Below are positions 1 through 10,865 of a stretch of DNA of 64,000 nucleotides, piece after piece. Source of the DNA: Streptomyces rishiriensis (GTDB lineage Bacteria; Actinomycetota; Actinomycetes; Streptomycetales; Streptomycetaceae); assembly GCF_003112535.1 (NCBI RefSeq), contig NZ_BEWA01000009.1:124001-188000 (forward strand), read 5' to 3'. Under the pieces are notes generated by a model, which had not been told where the DNA came from, ran no database searches, and worked only from the letters and a program-made list of their open reading frames with translations. Each line of letters opens with the position of its first letter. The first letter of the stretch is position 1. Both the position numbers and the translations under genes were made by a program.

Positions 1-407
1 CCGTCCCTGTTCGGGCACGCTCCGCAGTCCCGCGGACGCGTTCTGTACCCCATCCGGGCGCATATGCCGATGATCGTCACGCAGCGTAGAAGGACTATGT
101 CCCTGAGTGACGAGACTGGTGTATCGTCCCGACAGGGGCTGCGCCGCGCATGATCGGCGTCAGGGATGGACATTTCAGACTTGTGAGGGGGGCGACGGGC
201 GATGCACGGCCTATGGACGAACGATCCGACGCGGCGGAGCCGCCGGCGACGACCCTGGCACCCGGCAGCGGGCGGACACGGTCACCGCACTCAATACGGC
301 CCTCCTCACGGTCCTCCCCCGCGCGGGTGCGACGGCCGCGGGAGGCAGCCGCAGCCGCCGGCCCGCACCCCGCGGGACCCGGGAGCGACACGGACCGGGA
401 GGCCGCG

Positions 408-3400
408 GTGAGTTCGCCGTCGACCTCCGCGCCTCTCCTCGACGGAGCGCTGCGGACACAGCCCCCGACCGGGAGGCCGCGCCTCGGACCGCCGTCCGCC
501 CACGGCCCCGGATCGCACCTGGTCCACCAACTTCTGCTGGCCCTCGTCTGCGCGGTGTACGCCGTCGGCTCCGCGCTGGGCTGGGGCTCCGACCGACTCG
601 CGCTGATCATGGGCGACTTCGGGCTGACCGCCGCGGCCGGCACGGCCGCCGTCTCGTGCCTCCTCTACGCGCGCAGCCGCCGCGTCCGCTTTCGACCCGC
701 CTGGCTGCTGTTCTCGCTCTCCTCGGCGATGGCGGCCCTCGGCAACCTGGTCTGGGGCTGGTACGAGGTGGTCCTCGGGCGTCCCGTGCCCAGCCCCAGC
801 TTCGCCGACCTGTTCTTCCTGTGCTTCGCGCCCCCCGCCATCGTGGGGCTGCTGGTGCTCGCCGCCCGTCCCATGACGAAGGCCGGCTGGGTCTGCCTGG
901 CGCTGGACGCCTGGCTGATCGCCGGCTCGCTGCTCACCCTCTCCTGGAGCCTCGCGCTCGCCCAGGCCGCGAAGTTCGACGGGCCGAGCGTGGCGCACGC
1001 CGCGCTGTCGCTGGCGTACCCGCTGCTGGACATCGCGCTGGTGAGCATGGTGCTGGTGCTGCACTTCCGGCGCACGCCGGTGAACCGCACGGCGGTGAAC
1101 ACGGCCGTCGGCGCGCTCGCGCTGACCGTGATGTGCGACGCGCTGTTCACCTCGCCGCTGCTGCACAACAACTACCACTCGGGCCAGCTCCTCGACGCGG
1201 GCTGGTTCGCCGGCTCGCTGCTCCTGGCGTACGCGCCCTGGGCCGCCTCCTGCCGGCAGGAGGCGGCGGAGGAGGGGCACACGCGCGTGGTCCTCGAACA
1301 CCTGCCCGGCCAGCGCGCCGGCGGCCGCGCTCCGGTCCCGCCGCGCGCCCCCGGCCCCGCGCACCAGCCCCCGCACCTGCAGGCGCAGGCGCCTCCTCAG
1401 GGCGGCGAACACGGCCGGTATCCGGTCACCCGGCCCATCACCGGCTCCCTGGCCGCGCTCACGCCCTATCTCGCCGCCGCCGTCTGCACCCTGGGGATCC
1501 TCTACAACGTCCTCAACGGCCGCAGCGTCGACCGCGTGGTGCTGCTGACCGGCGGCACGGTGGTGCTCGCGCTGGTGGTGCGCCAGGGGATCATGCTGCT
1601 GGACAACATCACCCTCACCCAGGAACTGGCGCAGAAGGAGAACCACTTCCGCTCCCTGGTGCAGGGCTCCAGCGACGTCATCATGATCGCCGCGCCCAGC
1701 GGGGTCCTGCGCTACGTCTCCCCGGCCGCCGCCGGCGTCTACGGCCGGTCCGCCGAGGACCTGGTGGGCACCGAGCTGGCCGATCTGATCCATCCCGGGG
1801 ACCTGGGCTGCGTGGTGCACGAGGTGCGCCGCTTCCTCGCCGCCAGCCCCCAGGACGAGCCCACCACCCGCATCGAGTGCCGGTTCCGCTCCGGCGACGG
1901 CGGCTGGCTCAACGTCGAGTCCACCGTCAACCGCCACCACGGCGGCCTGATCTTCAACAGCCGGGACGTCACCGAGCGCGTGCGCCTGCAGGCCCAGCTC
2001 CAGCACAACGCCGAGCACGACCCGCTCACCGACCTGCCCAACCGCGCCCTGTTCACCCGGCGCGTCCAGCAGGCCCTGTCCGGCCGTCGCAGCTCCGACC
2101 GCGGCCCGGCACTGCGGGGCACGGCGGTCCTCTTCATCGACCTCGACGGGTTCAAGGCCGTCAACGACACCATCGGCCACGCGGCCGGGGACCAGCTCCT
2201 GGTCCAGGCCGCCCGCAGGCTCCAGGACGCGGTCCGCAAGTCCGACACCGCCTCCCGGCTGGGCGGCGACGAGTTCGCGGCCCTGATCGTCGGCGACGGC
2301 ACGCGGGACCGCGCCGCCCGCGAACGGCACATACTGGAACTCGCCGACCGACTCAGGCTCACGCTCTCCCAGCCGTACCTCATCGACGGCAACGAGGTCC
2401 GGGTCGCCGCGTCCATCGGCGTCGCCTTCGCCGACCCCGGCCTCGGCGCCGGCGAGCTGCTGCGCAACGCCGACCTCGCCATGTACCGCGCCAAGGCCGG
2501 CGGCAAGGGCCGGGTGGAGCTCTACAAGCCGCAGATGCAGCAGGACGTCGTACGCAAGGCGGAGCTGGCCACACGGCTGCGGGCCGCACTGCACGACGGC
2601 GAGTTCGCGCTGCTGCACCAGCCCGTGGTGCGCCTGGGGGACGGCCGGATCACGTCGGTGGCCGCGCAGGCCCGCTGGCGCTCCTCCCAGGGGGTCCTCT
2701 TCACGCCCGCCGAGTTCCTGCGGGTCGCGGAGGACGGCGACAAGGGGGCCGAGCTGGGCCGCTGGGTGCTGGAGGAGGCCGTCGAGCAGGCCGCCGACCG
2801 GACCGCGAGCGGGCTGACCCTGCCGGTGGTCGTGCGGGTGAGCGCCCGGCGCCTGACGGACCGTTCGATGCCGCTGGGCTCGGTGGAGGCGCTGCTGACC
2901 CGGCACGGGCTGCCGTCCGGTTCCCTGGTGGTCGAGCTCTCCGACACCGACCCCAGGGTGCCGCTGGAGGAGCTGGAGCGCCGCCTGGGCGCTCTGAAGC
3001 GCCTCGGGGTCCGCATCGCCCTGGACGGCTTCGGCAGCGGCTACGCGGCCCTCACCGCGCTGCGCCGACTCCCCGTGGACATCCTCAAGCTGGACCGCTC
3101 GCTGGTCGAGGGCGTCGTGGAGTCCGCGCGGCTGCACAAGATCACCAGTGGGCTGCTGCGGATCGCCTGCGACCTGGGGCTGCAGTCGGTCGCCGACGGC
3201 GTGGACCTCCCCGAACAGGTCGTCGCCCTGCGCGCGCTCGGCTGCACCCACGGTCAGGGCATGGCCTTCACCGGGCCGCTGGACGAGTACCGGCTGCGCC
3301 GGGCCCTGGCGACGGGCCGCTTCCCGGTTCCGCACGAACCCGCCGAACCCGCGTTCGCGGGCGGAGGCGCGGGGGTGTACACCAGTGGTGTCCACGCCGG

Positions 3401-3488
3401 TGGCGTCGTCGCCGGCGGTGTCACGGCCGTGCTGGGCGGCGGAAGCGCTCTTCGCTCACATAATGAGACTCCCGTCCCACCCACTTGA
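408..3488 (+). CDS. cdgE: Membrane PAS-GGDEF-EAL protein, CdgE-like, with degenerate EAL
   Basis: Predicted cyclic di-GMP signalling protein in the cytoplasmic membrane. Several hydrophobic segments fill roughly the first 300 residues, followed by a PAS domain, a GGDEF domain and an EAL-type domain. The GGDEF motif is intact at residues 619-623 and is preceded by an RKSD inhibitory-site motif five residues upstream, so diguanylate cyclase activity is expected. The EAL domain looks catalytically dead: EAL is replaced by AAQ (752-754) and the second metal-binding Asp of the DDFG motif is Gly (874). I chose GTG at 408 because GGGAGG lies just upstream; the frame stays open back to an ATG at 150 that has no ribosome binding site. 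It sits directly upstream of the ilvB leader, as CdgE (SCO5511) does in S. coelicolor by memory. The symbol rests on synteny and architecture. Confidence 0.85.
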   Translation: MSSPSTSAPLLDGALRTQPPTGRPRLGPPSAHGPGSHLVHQLLLALVCAVYAVGSALGWGSDRLALIMGDFGLTAAAGTAAVSCLLYARSRRVRFRPAWLLFSLSSAMAALGNLVWGWYEVVLGRPVPSPSFADLFFLCFAPPAIVGLLVLAARPMTKAGWVCLALDAWLIAGSLLTLSWSLALAQAAKFDGPSVAHAALSLAYPLLDIALVSMVLVLHFRRTPVNRTAVNTAVGALALTVMCDALFTSPLLHNNYHSGQLLDAGWFAGSLLLAYAPWAASCRQEAAEEGHTRVVLEHLPGQRAGGRAPVPPRAPGPAHQPPHLQAQAPPQGGEHGRYPVTRPITGSLAALTPYLAAAVCTLGILYNVLNGRSVDRVVLLTGGTVVLALVVRQGIMLLDNITLTQELAQKENHFRSLVQGSSDVIMIAAPSGVLRYVSPAAAGVYGRSAEDLVGTELADLIHPGDLGCVVHEVRRFLAASPQDEPTTRIECRFRSGDGGWLNVESTVNRHHGGLIFNSRDVTERVRLQAQLQHNAEHDPLTDLPNRALFTRRVQQALSGRRSSDRGPALRGTAVLFIDLDGFKAVNDTIGHAAGDQLLVQAARRLQDAVRKSDTASRLGGDEFAALIVGDGTRDRAARERHILELADRLRLTLSQPYLIDGNEVRVAASIGVAFADPGLGAGELLRNADLAMYRAKAGGKGRVELYKPQMQQDVVRKAELATRLRAALHDGEFALLHQPVVRLGDGRITSVAAQARWRSSQGVLFTPAEFLRVAEDGDKGAELGRWVLEEAVEQAADRTASGLTLPVVVRVSARRLTDRSMPLGSVEALLTRHGLPSGSLVVELSDTDPRVPLEELERRLGALKRLGVRIALDGFGSGYAALTALRRLPVDILKLDRSLVEGVVESARLHKITSGLLRIACDLGLQSVADGVDLPEQVVALRALGCTHGQGMAFTGPLDEYRLRRALATGRFPVPHEPAEPAFAGGGAGVYTSGVHAGGVVAGGVTAVLGGGSALRSHNETPVPPT

Positions 3489-3514
3489 CAGTCGGTGCGC
3501 GCCAGGGGGAGGGT
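3485..3514 (+). promoter_or_regulatory. Putative ilvB leader promoter
   Basis: A perfect TTGACA overlaps the stop codon of the upstream gene. It is followed 18 bases later by GAGGGT, a weak -10. A start site at this spacing would fall at or next to the leader peptide ATG (3522), so the leader transcript may be leaderless. This is inference from spacing only; GGGGGAGGG upstream could also act as a ribosome binding site on a longer transcript. Confidence 0.45.
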
Positions 3515-3521
3515 CAATGCC

Positions 3522-3563
3522 ATGCGCACCCGAATTCTCGTACTTGGAAAGCGCGTCGGCTGA
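3522..3563 (+). CDS. ilvB leader peptide (MRTRILVLGKRVG)
   Basis: A 13-residue leader peptide with four consecutive branched-chain residues, Ile-Leu-Val-Leu. They are encoded by ATT, CTC, GTA and CTT; three of these are rare codons in high-GC genomes. Ribosome stalling on these codons when charged Ile, Leu or Val tRNA is scarce would control the hairpins downstream. Leader peptides of this kind before ilvB are known in actinobacteria. The stop codon lies 4 bases before the first hairpin (3568-3596), and the terminator hairpin lies at 3618-3645, the classic layout of transcription attenuation. Confidence 0.85.
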   Translation: MRTRILVLGKRVG

Positions 3564-3567
3564 AGCT

Positions 3568-3651
3568 GGTGACGTCCGGGCGGACCGGAACTCACCGCGA
3601 CCCACACCCGGCGCGCTCCCCTCGCTTGCCTTTTGGCACGAGGGGTTTTTT
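3568..3651 (+). promoter_or_regulatory. ilvBNC transcription attenuator
   Basis: Two hairpins follow the leader peptide. The first pairs GGTGACGTCCGG with CCGGAACTCACC (3568-3596). The second is an intrinsic terminator, CCCCTCG (3618-3624) with CGAGGGG (3639-3645) and an inner TGCC/GGCA pair, ending in six T residues (3646-3651). Such a strong U-tract terminator about 90 bases before the ilvB start, right after an ILVL peptide, indicates attenuation of ilvBNC by branched-chain aminoacyl-tRNA supply. The alternative antiterminator pairing was not modelled. Confidence 0.8.
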
Positions 3652-3743
3652 GTTGCACAAAACCCGCAGGCTCCACCCCCAGCAGGACCGGCACCACCCG
3701 CACGACCCTCAGTAAAACCCTCAGCATCGAGAAGAGAATGCCG

Positions 3744-5591
3744 ATGACCGAGCAGGCCACCGGGGCCCATCCGCAGCCGCGGCCCCGATCCGGAGGACAG
3801 CACTCCGCGTCCGTCGAGCACGTCACGGGTGCGCAGTCCCTCATCCGTTCTCTCGAGGAGGTCGGCGCCGACACGGTATTCGGCATTCCCGGCGGTGCGA
3901 TCCTTCCCGCCTACGACCCGCTGATGGACTCCACCCGGGTCCGTCACGTCCTGGTCCGGCACGAGCAGGGCGCCGGTCACGCCGCCACCGGCTACGCCCA
4001 GGCCACCGGCCGGGTCGGCGTCTGCATGGCCACCTCCGGGCCCGGCGCCACCAACCTGGTGACCCCCATCGCGGACGCCCACATGGACTCGGTGCCGCTC
4101 GTGGCGATCACCGGGCAGGTGGCCTCCAAGGCGATCGGCACGGACGCCTTCCAGGAGGCGGACATCGTGGGCATCACCATGCCGATCACCAAGCACAACT
4201 TCCTGGTCACCCAGGCCGAGGACATCCCGCGGATCATCGCGCAGGCGTTCCACATCGCCTCCACCGGCCGCCCGGGCCCGGTCCTGGTCGACATCGCCAA
4301 GGACGCCCTCCAGGCGAAGACCACGTTCTCCTGGCCGCCCGTCATGGACCTGCCCGGCTACCGCCCGGTGACCAAGCCGCACGCGAAGCAGATCCGCGAG
4401 GCCGCCAAGCTGATCACCGCCGCCAAGCGGCCGATCCTGTACGTCGGCGGCGGCGTCCTCAAGGCCGGCGCCACCGCCGAGCTGAAGGTCCTCGCCGAGC
4501 TGACCGGCGCGCCCGTCACCACCACGCTGATGGCGCTGGGCGCGTTCCCCGACAGCCACCCGCAGCATCTGGGCATGCCCGGCATGCACGGCTCGGTGGC
4601 CGCGGTCACCGGACTGCAGAAGGCCGACCTGATCGTCGCCCTCGGCGCCCGCTTCGACGACCGCGTCACCGGCAAGCTGGACAGCTTCGCGCCCTTCGCG
4701 AAGATCGTCCACGCGGACATCGACCCGGCGGAGATCGGCAAGAACCGCACCGCCGACGTCCCGATCGTGGGCGACGCGCGCGAGGTCATCGCGGACCTGG
4801 TCCAGGCCGTCCAGAAGGAGCACAGCGAGGGCCACCGGGGAGACTGCACCGCGTGGTGGAAGGACCTCAGCCGCTGGCGCGAGACCTACCCGCTCGGCTA
4901 CGACCAGCCCTCCGACGGCTCGCTCTCCCCGCAGCAGGTCATCGAGCGGGTCGGACAGCTCGCCCCCGAGGGGACGATCTTCGCCGCGGGCGTCGGCCAG
5001 CACCAGATGTGGGCCGCCCACTTCATTCAGTACGAGAAGCCCGCCACCTGGCTGAACTCCGGCGGCGCGGGCACGATGGGCTACGCGGTCCCGGCCGCGA
5101 TGGGCGCCAAGGCCGGCGCGCCGGACCAGACGGTCTGGGCGATCGACGGCGACGGCTGCTTCCAGATGACCAACCAGGAGCTCACCACCTGCGCCCTGAA
5201 CAACATCCCGATCAAGGTCGCCATCATCAACAACGGCGCCCTCGGGATGGTCCGCCAGTGGCAGACCCTGTTCTACAACCAGCGCTACTCCAACACGGTG
5301 CTGCACTCCGGCCCGAACGACGTGAACCCGGACGCCCGGGGCACGCGGGTGCCGGACTTCGTGAAGCTGTCCGAGGCCATGGGCTGCCACGCGATCCGCT
5401 GCGAGTCCCCGGAGGACCTCGACAAGGTCATCGCGGAGGCGAACTCGATCAACGACCGCCCGGTCGTCGTCGACTTCATCGTCCACGAGGACGCGATGGT
5501 GTGGCCGATGGTCGCCGCCGGCACCTCCAACGACGAGATCATGGCCGCCCGGGACGTCCGCCCCGACTTCGGCGACAACGAAGACGACTGA
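3744..5591 (+). CDS. ilvB: Acetolactate synthase large subunit
   Basis: Catalytic subunit of acetohydroxyacid synthase (615 aa). It condenses two pyruvates, or pyruvate with 2-oxobutyrate, in the first common step of valine, leucine and isoleucine synthesis. It is a thiamine-diphosphate enzyme: the N-terminal domain has the [10 protein letters not shown] segment with catalytic Glu74, and the C-terminal domain has the GDG...NN cofactor motif ([13 protein letters not shown] then INNG). The N-terminal 35 residues are low-complexity and not conserved. I chose ATG 3744 (MTEQATG), with GAGAAGAG upstream; an in-frame ATG at 3738 is the alternative. ilvN follows after 22 bases, so the two subunits are cotranscribed under the attenuator upstream. 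Confidence 0.96.
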   Translation: MTEQATGAHPQPRPRSGGQHSASVEHVTGAQSLIRSLEEVGADTVFGIPGGAILPAYDPLMDSTRVRHVLVRHEQGAGHAATGYAQATGRVGVCMATSGPGATNLVTPIADAHMDSVPLVAITGQVASKAIGTDAFQEADIVGITMPITKHNFLVTQAEDIPRIIAQAFHIASTGRPGPVLVDIAKDALQAKTTFSWPPVMDLPGYRPVTKPHAKQIREAAKLITAAKRPILYVGGGVLKAGATAELKVLAELTGAPVTTTLMALGAFPDSHPQHLGMPGMHGSVAAVTGLQKADLIVALGARFDDRVTGKLDSFAPFAKIVHADIDPAEIGKNRTADVPIVGDAREVIADLVQAVQKEHSEGHRGDCTAWWKDLSRWRETYPLGYDQPSDGSLSPQQVIERVGQLAPEGTIFAAGVGQHQMWAAHFIQYEKPATWLNSGGAGTMGYAVPAAMGAKAGAPDQTVWAIDGDGCFQMTNQELTTCALNNIPIKVAIINNGALGMVRQWQTLFYNQRYSNTVLHSGPNDVNPDARGTRVPDFVKLSEAMGCHAIRCESPEDLDKVIAEANSINDRPVVVDFIVHEDAMVWPMVAAGTSNDEIMAARDVRPDFGDNEDD

Positions 5592-5606
5592 GCGAGAGAG
5601 ACGTAA

Positions 5607-7256
<1,650 letters not shown>

Positions 7257-7262
7257 CCTCGG

Positions 7263-7300
7263 GGACAGGGGCCGGAGCGTGCTGCTCCGGCCCGTTGTCC
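7263..7300 (+). terminator. Hairpin after ilvC
   Basis: GGCCGGAGC (7270-7278) pairs with GCTCCGGCC (7284-7292), and an outer GGACA/TGTCC pair extends the stem. There is no T tract. It probably terminates or protects the 3' end of the ilvBNC mRNA. The remaining 190 bases before serA have no recognisable gene; they must contain the serA promoter, but none is clear. Confidence 0.6.
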
Positions 7301-7488
7301 ATTCCGTCCGGCCACGGACGGGTGATCCTTCCGCGGAGGCATGAGGCGACCTCCGCCGCAGCACTACACTGCTGCCTACATTCGCGTTCAGGCCCACAGC
7401 GTCGTGCGTCTTCCACGCGGCTAGCCCCTCCCTCCGCCTGCGGCCGTCGGGACGGCCGTCCGCACGCACTGGACTTGTGAGGACTCAC

Positions 7489-9078
7489 GTGAGCTCGAAA
7501 CCTGTCGTACTCATCGCTGAAGAGCTGTCGCCCGCGACCGTGGACGCACTCGGCCCGGACTTCGAGATCCGGCACTGCAACGGAGCGGACCGAGCCGAAC
7601 TGCTCCCGGCCCTCGCCGACGTCGACGCGATCCTGATCCGCTCGGCCACCAAGGTCGACGCCGAGGCGATCGCCGCCGCGCACAAGCTGAAGGTCGTCGC
7701 ACGAGCCGGCGTCGGCCTGGACAACGTCGACGTCTCCGCCGCCACCAAGGCCGGCGTGATGGTCGTCAACGCCCCCACCTCGAACATCGTGACCGCCGCC
7801 GAGCTTGCCTGCGGTCTGCTGCTCGCCACCGCCCGCCACATCCCGCAGGCCAACGCCGCGCTGAAGAACGGCGAGTGGAAGCGCAGCAAGTACACGGGCG
7901 TGGAGCTCGCCGAGAAGACCCTCGGCGTGGTCGGCCTGGGCCGCATCGGCGCGCTCGTCGCGCAGCGCATGTCCGGCTTCGGGATGAAGGTCGTCGCCTA
8001 CGACCCCTACGTGCAGCCCGCGCGCGCCGCGCAGATGGGCGTGAAGGTCCTCTCGCTGGACGAGCTGCTGGAGGTCTCCGACTTCATCACCGTCCACCTG
8101 CCCAAGACGCCCGAGACGGTCGGCCTGATCGGCGACGAGGCGCTGCGCAAGGTCAAGCCGAGCGTGCGCATCGTCAACGCCGCGCGCGGCGGGATCGTCG
8201 ACGAGGAGGCGCTGTACTCGGCGCTGAAGGAGGGCCGCGTCGCCGGCGCCGGTCTCGACGTGTACGCGAAGGAGCCCTGCACGGACTCCCCGCTGTTCGA
8301 GTTCGACCAGGTCGTGGCCACCCCGCACCTGGGCGCGTCCACCGACGAGGCGCAGGAGAAGGCCGGCATCGCGGTCGCGCGGTCGGTGCGCCTCGCGCTC
8401 GCCGGTGAGCTCGTCCCCGACGCGGTGAACGTCCAGGGCGGTGTCATCGCCGAGGACGTCAAGCCCGGTCTGCCGCTCGCCGAGCGCCTCGGCCGGATCT
8501 TCACCGCGCTGGCCGGCGAGGTCGCGGTCCGCCTCGACGTCGAGGTCTACGGCGAGATCACCCAGCACGACGTGAAGGTGCTGGAGCTCAGCGCCCTCAA
8601 GGGCGTCTTCGAGGACGTCGTCGACGAGACGGTGTCCTACGTCAACGCTCCGCTGTTCGCGCAGGAGCGCGGTGTCGAGGTGCGGCTGACGACCAGCTCG
8701 GAGTCGGCCGACCACCGCAACGTCGTGACCGTGCGCGGCACCCTCTCGGACGGCGAGGAGGTGTCCGTCTCCGGCACGCTGGCCGGTCCCAAGCACCTCC
8801 AGAAGATCGTCGCGGTCGGCGAGTACGACGTCGACCTCGCGCTCGCCGACCACATGGTCGTCCTGCGGTACGAGGACCGGCCGGGCGTCGTCGGCACCGT
8901 CGGCCGGGTCTTCGGCGAGGCCGGGATCAACATCGCCGGTATGCAGGTGGCCCGCGCGGTCGCCGGCGGCGAGGCGCTGGCCGTCCTGACGGTCGACGAC
9001 ACGGTGCCCGCCGCGGTGCTGGCGGAGGTCGCGGAGGAGATCGGCGCGACGTCCGCCCGTGCCGTGAACCTCGTCTGA
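7489..9078 (+). CDS. serA: D-3-phosphoglycerate dehydrogenase
   Basis: NAD-dependent oxidation of 3-phosphoglycerate, the first step of serine synthesis. At 529 aa it is the long form. A D-isomer 2-hydroxyacid dehydrogenase domain (residues 1 to about 310) has the Rossmann segment GVVGLGRIGALVAQR, catalytic Arg233 (NAARGG) and His280 (TPHLGAS). An allosteric substrate-binding domain and a C-terminal ACT domain (about 455-529, beginning VVLRYEDRPGVVGTVG) follow. The ACT domain usually gives serine feedback. I chose GTG 7489 (VSSKPVVLIAEE), with GTGAGGA just upstream; GTG 7477 would overlap that site. It stands alone behind ilvBNC. Confidence 0.95.
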   Translation: MSSKPVVLIAEELSPATVDALGPDFEIRHCNGADRAELLPALADVDAILIRSATKVDAEAIAAAHKLKVVARAGVGLDNVDVSAATKAGVMVVNAPTSNIVTAAELACGLLLATARHIPQANAALKNGEWKRSKYTGVELAEKTLGVVGLGRIGALVAQRMSGFGMKVVAYDPYVQPARAAQMGVKVLSLDELLEVSDFITVHLPKTPETVGLIGDEALRKVKPSVRIVNAARGGIVDEEALYSALKEGRVAGAGLDVYAKEPCTDSPLFEFDQVVATPHLGASTDEAQEKAGIAVARSVRLALAGELVPDAVNVQGGVIAEDVKPGLPLAERLGRIFTALAGEVAVRLDVEVYGEITQHDVKVLELSALKGVFEDVVDETVSYVNAPLFAQERGVEVRLTTSSESADHRNVVTVRGTLSDGEEVSVSGTLAGPKHLQKIVAVGEYDVDLALADHMVVLRYEDRPGVVGTVGRVFGEAGINIAGMQVARAVAGGEALAVLTVDDTVPAAVLAEVAEEIGATSARAVNLV

Positions 9079-9091
9079 GGTTCGCCGCACG

Positions 9092-9193
9092 TTCCGGGGG
9101 CTGGCGCCCCCGGGCCCCCGCTTCGGCCCTGAAGGGGCCTCGTCCTCAAACGCCGGACGGGCGGGAATGACCCGACGGGGCTCGAACGCACAG
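9092..9193. repeat. Streptomyces-type intergenic repeat
   Basis: GGGGGCTGGCGCCCCC followed by C-rich sequence and the CGCCGGACGGGC element that recurs after many Streptomyces genes. It folds into GC hairpins and has no open frame. Recognition is from memory of such elements. Confidence 0.5.
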
Positions 9194-9232
9194 CGCCGGA
9201 CGGACTGAGGTTCTCAGTCCGTCCGGCGTTTT
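9194..9232. terminator. Bidirectional terminator, serA / MFS exporter
   Basis: Perfect 16-bp stem, CGCCGGACGGACTGAG with its reverse complement, 3-base loop, then TTTT. It lies between the convergent serA and the minus-strand exporter gene. Confidence 0.85.
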
Positions 9233-9244
9233 CCGTCTGTGCCG

Positions 9245-10768
9245 TTACTGCTCGGGGTCGCCGACGCGGTTGCGTCGCAGGGTCGCCGTCGCCGCCACCG
9301 CGGCCCCCGCGAGGATCGCCGCTCCCGCGATCGCCGCTCCCTGCATGCCGTGGACGAAGGCCTCGCGGGCGGCGGTGGCCAGGGCGTCTCCCGTGCGCCC
9401 GGGCAGGTGACCGGCGATCGCCAGGGCCCCGCCGAGCGTCTCGCGGGCCTGGGCCGGGGCCGTGGACGGCATGTCGTGGCGGTAGATCGCGGTGCCGACG
9501 GAGCCCAGGACCGCCATGCCCAGCGCGCCGCCGAACTCCGCGCCCGTCTCCAGCAGGGAGGAAGCGGAGCCGGCGCGCTCGGCCGGGGCCGCGCCCATCG
9601 CCAGGTCCGTCATCTGGGAGATGACCATGACGATCCCGGAGGCGAGCGTTCCGCTGGCGGTCAGGACGAGCCACAGGGCGTCGGCGCCGGTGAGGGTGAG
9701 CAGGCCGTAGCCGGCCGCGCCGATCGCGAAGCCCGCCGTCACGACGTGGGCCCGGTCGACGCCCTTCTGGACCAGGGAGGTGGCGAGCGGGGCCGCCATG
9801 CCGATCGGGACCGAGGGCACCAGCGCCCACAGCGCCGCCTCCAGCGCGCTCTTGCCGAGCACCGACTGCAGGTACTGCGTGGTGAAGAACGCCGAGCCCA
9901 GCATCCCGAACGAGGAGACGAGGTTCAGGGCGACGGCGGGACCGAAGCCCGTGCCGCGGAACAGCGCGGGGGAGATCATCGGATCGGCCGCCGTGCGCTG
10001 CCGGTGCACGAAGAGGGCGGCGAAGAGCAGGCCCACGGTGATCGAGACGACGTACTCGGTGTGCCGGCCCTGCGAGGCGATCTCCTTCAGGCCGTAGACC
10101 ACGGGAAGCACGGCGGCCATCGACAGCGGGACGCTCAGCCGGTCGAAGCGGCCCGGGGAGGGGTCGCGCGACTCGGGCAGCAGGATCGGGCCGAGGACCA
10201 GCAGCAGGGCCATCGCGGGCAGGTTGACCAGGAAGACCGACCCCCACCAGAAGTACTGGACCAGGACACCGCTCATCACCGAGCCGAGCGCGATGCCGCC
10301 CGTCATGACGCCGGACCACAGACCGATCGCCTTCGCGCGCTGTCCGGGGTCGGCGAACATCGTGCGGATCAGGGCCATCGTCGAGGGCATCAGCGTCGCG
10401 CCGCCGATGCCGAGGACCGCGCGGGCGGCGATCAGGGTCTCGGCGCTGTCGGCGTAGGCCGCGGTGAGTGAGGCGGCGCCGAAGGCGGCCGCGCCGATCA
10501 GCAGCAGCTTGCGGCGGCCGACGCGGTCGCCGAGCGAGCCCATCGTCATCAGCAGGCCGGCCAGGACGAACGCGTAGACGTCGAAGATCCACAGCTGCTG
10601 GGTGCCGCTGGGCTGCAGGTCCGCGTTGATCGCGGGGATGGCGAAGTAGAGGACGGAGACGTCCATGGAGACCAGCAGCAGCGGCAGCATCAGCACGCCG
10701 AGGGCGGTCCATTCGCGGCGCCCGGCGCGGGCGGCCGGGGGTGTGGCATTGCTCGTAGGGTTCGTCAT
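9245..10768 (-). CDS. MFS drug exporter, DHA2 (14-TM, EmrB/QacA type)
   Basis: Proton-driven efflux permease of the major facilitator superfamily (507 aa). About 14 hydrophobic segments and motif A (GSLGDRVGRRKLLL) after the second segment are visible. Motif C-like sequence SVMSGVLVQYFWWGSVFLVNLP lies near residues 160-180. These features fit the DHA2/SmvA group exporting toxic cations or antibiotics. A short polar tail follows the last segment. It is divergent from a TetR gene with 97 bases between the starts, the usual arrangement for a repressor and its exporter. The substrate cannot be read from sequence. Confidence 0.9.
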   Translation of the reverse strand: MTNPTSNATPPAARAGRREWTALGVLMLPLLLVSMDVSVLYFAIPAINADLQPSGTQQLWIFDVYAFVLAGLLMTMGSLGDRVGRRKLLLIGAAAFGAASLTAAYADSAETLIAARAVLGIGGATLMPSTMALIRTMFADPGQRAKAIGLWSGVMTGGIALGSVMSGVLVQYFWWGSVFLVNLPAMALLLVLGPILLPESRDPSPGRFDRLSVPLSMAAVLPVVYGLKEIASQGRHTEYVVSITVGLLFAALFVHRQRTAADPMISPALFRGTGFGPAVALNLVSSFGMLGSAFFTTQYLQSVLGKSALEAALWALVPSVPIGMAAPLATSLVQKGVDRAHVVTAGFAIGAAGYGLLTLTGADALWLVLTASGTLASGIVMVISQMTDLAMGAAPAERAGSASSLLETGAEFGGALGMAVLGSVGTAIYRHDMPSTAPAQARETLGGALAIAGHLPGRTGDALATAAREAFVHGMQGAAIAGAAILAGAAVAATATLRRNRVGDPEQ

Positions 10769-10782
10769 GCCGATGACTGTAC

Positions 10783-10835
10783 GAGCGTCTTAAACGATTG
10801 TCTAGAACGCTTGTGTAATTCACTTGTCTAGGACG
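10783..10835. promoter_or_regulatory. Putative TetR operators between exporter and regulator
   Basis: AGCGTCTTAAACGA (from 10784) is an imperfect inverted repeat of TTGTCTAGAACGCT (10798-10811). The core TTGTCTAG[A/G]ACG recurs as a direct repeat at 10824-10835. The AT-rich, repetitive sequence in a GC-rich divergent gap fits a shared TetR operator/promoter. TAGGGT at 10853-10858 could be the -10 of a leaderless transcript for the TetR gene. Confidence 0.5.
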
Positions 10836-10865
10836 TCTGTATGGATCGGGAGTAGGGTGACGGAC

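Noticed and set aside
306-3395. Long open frame on the minus strand across the GGDEF-EAL gene
   Set aside because: High-GC shadow of the real gene; low-complexity Arg/Gly/Gln protein with no family motif or ribosome binding site.
7301-7488. Leader peptide or T-box before serA
   Set aside because: No Ser-rich short peptide and no T-box core sequence or terminator hairpin seen.
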